From: Methanosarcinales archaeon
GTDB lineage: Archaea; Halobacteriota; Methanosarcinia; Methanosarcinales; Methanogasteraceae
Direction: 5' to 3'
Length of the DNA stretch: 7,266 bases
NCBI GenBank assembly: GCA_030672605.1
Contig: DAOVGE010000003.1
Coordinates: 1 to 7,266 of the forward strand
Part shown: piece by piece, positions 5,270-7,266 of the stretch
How the letters are laid out: every line of letters starts with the position of its first letter
Position numbering within the stretch: the first letter of the stretch is position 1
Made by a program: the position numbers and the translations under genes
The notes under the pieces: generated by a model
Told to the model about the DNA's origin: nothing
The model's input: the letters and a program-made list of their open reading frames with translations, nothing else
Database searches by the model: none

Positions 5270-5707
5270 ATGGAACAAAATATTAGATGGGGGACAGATA
5301 CCGAATCTCCGTACCTCATTTTTGAAAGAATGGACGTGTACAGACACATCGCCCCTGATATACACACCCACCAACCCGAAGATTTCACCCCCTCGTTTCG
5401 GTTAAACGGGATGGGTCTCTCATCTTCCAATCTTGCAGGCGCACCCACTCGCACGACTACAGGAGCTCCATTGGTGGATTCATCACATTTAAAACATTTA
5501 AAAGTAGGTTATCCTCCAATCAAGAAAACAAGAGGCATACCCGATTTCATTGACGCATATTTGAATGATAATATAAGATTCGAAGACGAGGCGTATTTGG
5601 AAATCCGGAGAAAATGCTCAGAAATCCTGAAATCTGAGGGATGGGGTAAATTATATGGTAAGAAGACGGTTGATGAGATTATGGATGAACTTAGAGGCAG
5701 AAGATAA
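5270..5707 (+). CDS. Unrecognised cassette protein, candidate antitoxin
   Basis: A 145-residue protein I do not recognise. Residues 1-90 are rich in Pro, Thr, His and Ser (HTHQPEDFTPSF, AGAPTRTTTGAP), probably extended or poorly folded. Residues 91-145 are mainly charged helix (IPDFIDAYLND, EDEAYLEIRRKCSEIL) and finish KKTVDEIMDELRGRR. Such basic/acidic C-terminal helices occur in small antitoxins that wrap around PIN nucleases. A strong AGGAGG precedes it, and its stop overlaps the PIN start as TAATG, the antitoxin-then-toxin order of vapBC operons. No AbrB, ribbon-helix-helix or other DNA-binding N terminus is evident, so it would not be a standard VapB. The antitoxin role is inference from position, size and coupling. 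Confidence 0.75.
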   Translation: MEQNIRWGTDTESPYLIFERMDVYRHIAPDIHTHQPEDFTPSFRLNGMGLSSSNLAGAPTRTTTGAPLVDSSHLKHLKVGYPPIKKTRGIPDFIDAYLNDNIRFEDEAYLEIRRKCSEILKSEGWGKLYGKKTVDEIMDELRGRR

Positions 5708-6165
5708 TGATTTGCATCGACACGGACGTCTTTATTCGGGATCTGTTAGATCCAAATGATGATAAGGCGTTGATGAGTAGGAAATTCATGGAAGAAACAT
5801 CAAGCATTGTCAGATGCACAACAATCTTCAATATTTTAGAGATATGTGGCGTACTTTCAGCTGCTCGAAATTTAGACGTTAAAACCACCTTTACCGACTT
5901 TCATCGAGACAAGACCTTGAAAATAATATATCCCGATTTTAAAGAATATAGAGAATCACGTAGTTTTTTTAAAAACGTGATAGATAATTGTTTGGCATAT
6001 ATGGGGCAACAAATGGGATACAAAGATTCCGAGATTTTATGGCTATGTGAAGAAGCGAATTGTGATACTTTTATCACGTGGAACACGAGACATTTCAAAG
6101 AAAAAGGAAAGGTCAAGGTCCAGACTCCAGCCAAATATCTTGAAAGCCATGAGATGCGTGGATAA
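5707..6165 (+). CDS. PIN-domain nuclease (VapC-like toxin)
   Basis: A 152-residue protein with a full PIN fold signature. The N-terminal strand ICIDTDVFIRDLL carries Asp5 and Asp7. Helix residue Glu45 is in NILEICGVL. YKDSEILWLCEEANCD supplies Asp107 and Asp120, and the final strand ITWNTRHF is the usual T-x-N/D-x-x-H-F ending. These acidic residues bind Mg/Mn for RNA cleavage in VapC-type toxins. The length is slightly above the usual 130-140 residues. No signal or membrane segment is present, so it is cytoplasmic. Its ATG overlaps the stop of the 145-residue gene, so expression depends on that gene. Its stop is 2 bp from the convergent egsA stop, leaving no room for a terminator, so antisense overlap with the egsA transcript is likely. 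All acidic residues are present, so it should be active. The RNA target is unknown. Confidence 0.85.
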   Translation: MICIDTDVFIRDLLDPNDDKALMSRKFMEETSSIVRCTTIFNILEICGVLSAARNLDVKTTFTDFHRDKTLKIIYPDFKEYRESRSFFKNVIDNCLAYMGQQMGYKDSEILWLCEEANCDTFITWNTRHFKEKGKVKVQTPAKYLESHEMRG

Positions 6166-6166
6166 T

Positions 6167-6284
6167 ACTAACCAACGACTCCAGTAATTCTCGCCACATT
6201 CTCTGCTGCTTCCCGATTAAGCCCGGCTCCGAGAATCGTGTAGCGCTCGGGACGCACCTCGTGCGCATGAACGAGCGCATCGAT
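6167..6284. repeat. Right copy of the egsA 3'-end direct repeat
   Basis: This is the functional partner of the fragment at 4733-4849, same orientation, about 118 bp. Similarity begins one base outside the egsA stop codon and fades upstream of an Asp codon about 38 codons from the end. The exact match of one border with the stop codon supports an event aimed at, or selected to preserve, the egsA reading frame. Confidence 0.9.
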
Positions 6285-7220
6285 TATGCACTGAGCCGGA
6301 ACACCGAGTTTTGCAGCGGTTGTGGGTGCGCCGATCCTGTGCAGCACATCCCTGATCTGCTGCCAGTCTCCGCCATGCAGATACATCATCATGATCGTTC
6401 CGACGCCGCACTGTTCGCCATGCAGGGCTGGCTCCGGAGCGATTCGGTCCAGCGCATGGCTGAACTTGTGCTCTGATCCGGACGCTGGCATGGATGAGCC
6501 GGCAATACTCATCGCAACACCGCTTGAGACGAGTGCTTTGATAACAAGCCTCGCAGACTCCTCAAGTTCGGGTTTGATCGTCTCTGCGCGGTCCATTACG
6601 ATCTGCGCGGTCATCCGGGACAGCGTCGCAGCATACTCGCTGTACGGCGTGTTCCTGAGCCGGTGCGCAAGCTGCCAGTCCAGAATCGCGGTGTAATTCG
6701 AGATGAGATCACCACATCCTGCCGCAAGAAAACGATGTGGGGCATGTGCGATAATCTCTGTGTCAGCGATTATTCCCAGGGGCGCCTGTGCCGGAACCGA
6801 GACGGTGTCGCCGTCTCTTGCGATCGATGCACGCATCGATGCGATGCCGTCGTGTGCCGCCGCTGTTGGCACGCTCAAGAAGGGGGTATCAAGTATAGTC
6901 GATGCGAGTTTCGCAACATCGATCACTGTGCCGCCGCCGACTCCAACGAGGAATGAGGTGTTCTCTGCTGTTTCTATCACGCTGTCGATGTTCTCCTGAT
7001 CGGCGTTTGTGACGATTGCGATATCTGTTGCGAATCCGTCGCTTGCGAGGATCTCTGATACGGACTCGCCAGCAATCTCTCGCGTCTTTCTGCCTGTTAC
7101 GATGAGTGCACGCTGCCCGAGTTTGAGTTCGGTGCACATCCTGGCGGTGTCGGCTATGATGCCGTGTCCGATCGCGATGTTGCGCGGGAGTTGCATCCAT
7201 TTCTGTGATTTTGGGGTCAT
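6168..7220 (-). CDS. egsA: sn-glycerol-1-phosphate dehydrogenase
   Basis: A 350-residue NAD(P)H-dependent enzyme that reduces dihydroxyacetone phosphate to sn-glycerol-1-phosphate, the backbone of archaeal ether lipids (EC 1.1.1.261). It belongs to the iron-alcohol-dehydrogenase/glycerol-dehydrogenase fold. Motifs are KWMQLPRNIAIG (7-18), nucleotide-binding GVGGGTVIDVAK (93-104), PTAAAHDGIAS (118-128) and the zinc ligands GCGD (Asp171), GSEHKFSH (His251) and LHGEQCG (His267). Length is typical for the family. I chose the first ATG because it keeps the conserved KWMQLP segment. There is no Shine-Dalgarno, and the AT-rich upstream suggests a leaderless mRNA. It is a housekeeping gene. Its final ~39 codons are the right copy of the repeat bordering the PIN cassette, so its C terminus may have been replaced while function was kept. 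Confidence 0.95.
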   Translation of the reverse strand: MTPKSQKWMQLPRNIAIGHGIIADTARMCTELKLGQRALIVTGRKTREIAGESVSEILASDGFATDIAIVTNADQENIDSVIETAENTSFLVGVGGGTVIDVAKLASTILDTPFLSVPTAAAHDGIASMRASIARDGDTVSVPAQAPLGIIADTEIIAHAPHRFLAAGCGDLISNYTAILDWQLAHRLRNTPYSEYAATLSRMTAQIVMDRAETIKPELEESARLVIKALVSSGVAMSIAGSSMPASGSEHKFSHALDRIAPEPALHGEQCGVGTIMMMYLHGGDWQQIRDVLHRIGAPTTAAKLGVPAQCIIDALVHAHEVRPERYTILGAGLNREAAENVARITGVVG

Positions 7221-7266
7221 GGGGCTGTGGTGAGTTTTAGAAAATTGTTTTTGCGGATTTACGTGT
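7221..7266 (-). promoter_or_regulatory. Upstream region of egsA, possible promoter
   Basis: On the minus strand the bases before the egsA ATG include an AT-rich run (AACAATTTTCTAAAA, about 7235-7250) centred 20-30 bp upstream, and no Shine-Dalgarno. This fits a TATA element for a leaderless transcript, but the word is a poor match and the window ends here. Confidence 0.3.

Larger units (their letters stand above)
4733..6284. mobile_element. Putative island inserted at the 3' end of egsA
   Basis: Two direct copies of the egsA 3' end (4733-4849 and 6167-6284) bracket about 1.3 kb of visibly AT-richer DNA with three co-directional genes (DUF3467-like, unknown, PIN). The intact egsA now ends in the right-hand copy and the left-hand copy is a dead fragment. 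This is how an element looks when it enters the 3' end of a gene and brings a replacement end. No integrase, transposase or terminal inverted repeat is present, so mobilisation would have been in trans, by a larger element since reduced, or by homologous recombination. The alternative is duplication of egsA followed by deletion, with the cassette arriving separately. Confidence 0.55.

Noticed and set aside
5266..5454. 62-residue leftward frame inside the cassette
   Set aside because: It is a shadow of the 145-residue gene, with no ribosome site, and the plus-strand gene has the strong AGGAGG and coupling to PIN.
4733..6284. Simple insertion sequence or composite transposon
   Set aside because: There is no transposase and no terminal inverted repeats. 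The flanking repeats are pieces of a host gene.

Overview
The window looks archaeal. The clearest marker is an intact sn-glycerol-1-phosphate dehydrogenase (egsA), the enzyme that sets archaeal lipid stereochemistry. TATA-like elements ahead of genes that lack a Shine-Dalgarno site, a DUF3467-like protein and a PIN-domain protein fit a euryarchaeon related to methanogens or ANME/Syntrophoarchaeum-type lineages. That finer placement is inference. No RNA genes, CRISPR arrays, transposases or integrases were seen.

Layout. Bases 1-306 carry no gene but hold two imperfect inverted repeats. A leftward operon then runs from 2236 down to 307: an M20 metallopeptidase (968-2236), a small gene broken by about three frameshifts (701-968), an 87-residue nucleotidyltransferase-fold protein lacking the usual GS motif (437-700), and a frameshifted relic with a signal peptide in one frame and a dockerin-like tail in another (307-440). 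The junctions TGATG, TAG-ATG and ATGA show that these four genes were once tightly coupled. Diverging from it is a rightward operon: a MacB/LolD-type ABC ATPase (2436-3107), an exported, C-terminally anchored alkaline-phosphatase-superfamily protein (3110-4654) and a 23-codon ORF coupled to its stop (4654-4725). No permease for the ATPase lies in the window.

The right part is the most interesting. egsA (6168-7220, minus strand) is intact, but its last ~39 codons occur a second time at 4733-4849 as a detached, frameshifted copy. Between the two copies lies a visibly AT-richer cassette of three rightward genes: DUF3467-like (4923-5246), an unrecognised 145-residue protein (5270-5707) and a PIN-domain nuclease (5707-6165). 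The PIN stop codon is 2 bp from the egsA stop codon. This is the geometry of an island that entered the 3' end of egsA while supplying a replacement 3' end. The two copies differ mostly at synonymous positions, which suggests that the replacement came from a related but not identical egsA. The cassette resembles a toxin-antitoxin or defence module and is the best candidate here for an undescribed system.
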